NCBI GenBank assembly: GCA_023433855.1
Contig: JAEYTV010000612.1
Span: 1 to 5,439 of the forward strand
Direction: 5' to 3'
Length of the DNA stretch: 5,439 nucleotides
Source of the DNA: Pseudomonadota bacterium
Lineage (GTDB): Bacteria > Pseudomonadota > Alphaproteobacteria > Rhizobiales > Rhizobiaceae
The notes under the pieces: model-generated
What the model was told of the DNA's origin: nothing
The model's input: the letters and a program-made list of their open reading frames with translations, nothing else
The model's database searches: none
In this document: positions 5,159 through 5,439 of the stretch, in pieces
Layout of the letters: each line of letters begins with the position of its first letter
Numbering within the stretch: the stretch's first letter is position 1
Translations under genes and position numbers: made by a program

Positions 5159-5350
5159 ATGGGCAGCACCAGCGACAAGATGGCCGGCAAGGCCAATGAA
5201 GTGGCCGGTAAGGTAAAGCAGGCCGCCGGTGACGTCACCGACGACAATAAGATGCGTGCCAAGGGAGCCGCACAGGAAACCAAGGGCCACGCCCAACAGG
5301 CGAAGGGCGAGCTCAAGGATGCGGCCAAGAAGGTAGTCGACCGCGCGTAA
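5159..5350 (+). CDS. CsbD family stress protein (UPF0337)
   Basis: 63 residues, the usual size of short CsbD-family proteins (PF05532). The chain is extremely hydrophilic, rich in Lys, Ala, Gly, Asp and Gln, with no cysteine, tryptophan or membrane segment. It shows the family's repeated pattern of Gly-Lys followed by amphipathic helix: MAGKANEVAGKVKQAAGDVTDDNK (8-31), then AKGAAQETKGHAQQAKGELKDAAKK (34-58). Such proteins accumulate in general stress or stationary phase; the molecular function is not established, and they are likely cytoplasmic and partly disordered. Start supported by AAAGGAG with six-base spacing. A candidate EcfG promoter and a leader hairpin precede it and a terminator follows, so it looks like a single-gene unit, possibly with read-through from the YqgE gene. 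Small size lowers certainty slightly, but the motif pattern is clear. Confidence 0.9.
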   Translation: MGSTSDKMAGKANEVAGKVKQAAGDVTDDNKMRAKGAAQETKGHAQQAKGELKDAAKKVVDRA

Positions 5351-5378
5351 TGTCGGCCACAACCTGTAGAGTGAACCA

Positions 5379-5408
5379 GCTCCGGTCCCCGGGGCAGGGT
5401 TTGTTTGT
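5379..5408 (+). terminator. Terminator of the csbD-like gene
   Basis: GCTCCGG (5379-5385) and CCGGGGC (5389-5395) form a 7-bp stem (one T-G wobble) with a TCC loop, followed by the T-rich run AGGGTTTGTTTGT. It starts 28 bases after the csbD-like stop. The remaining bases to 5439 show no gene. Confidence 0.62.
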
Positions 5409-5439
5409 AGGGGCTTCGGGTCGGGGAATTGGGCCTGCG

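Overview
The window looks like ordinary chromosome of a GC-rich alphaproteobacterium, most likely Rhizobiales (Rhizobium/Sinorhizobium/Agrobacterium-like). The reasons are the homoserine kinase of the APH-fold type overlapping rnhA, strongly G/C-biased third codon positions, rhizobial-looking protein sequences throughout, and a GGAAC-type general-stress promoter candidate in front of a CsbD-family gene. The genus is inferred; no rRNA or other marker is present.

Layout. (1) Positions 1-775, plus strand: the 3' third of thrB, overlapped by ATGA with a complete rnhA, then a strong hairpin that can terminate transcription from both sides. (2) 868-2197, minus strand: two exported proteins, a small four-cysteine protein followed by a 288-residue peptidoglycan-binding-domain protein with a histidine-rich tail. 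(3) 2198-2508: a 311-base gene-free stretch with an AT-rich tract and a promoter candidate that contains a 14-bp palindrome. (4) 2509-2817, plus strand: a Dabb-domain (stress-responsive alpha/beta barrel) protein. (5) 2857-4287, minus strand: a stand-alone periplasmic DsbD-alpha-type protein followed by a 1-Cys Prx5-type peroxiredoxin; the latter has its own promoter candidate. (6) 4464-5069, plus strand: a YqgE/AlgH (UPF0301) protein, divergent from the DsbD-like gene. (7) 5159-5350, plus strand: a 63-residue CsbD-family stress protein with a candidate EcfG promoter, a 5' hairpin reaching into its ribosome binding site, and a downstream terminator.

How it fits together. thrB and rnhA are housekeeping genes (threonine synthesis, RNA-DNA hybrid removal). 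The peroxiredoxin and the DsbD-alpha-like protein make a thiol-redox neighbourhood, one cytoplasmic and one periplasmic. The two exported proteins point to the cell envelope, and Dabb and CsbD to stress. I see no mobile element, CRISPR array, tRNA or rRNA, and no convincing new multi-gene system. The most interesting local signals are regulatory: the csbD leader, the palindromes at the peroxiredoxin and Dabb promoters, and a possible remnant of a gene's 3' end at 2326-2409.
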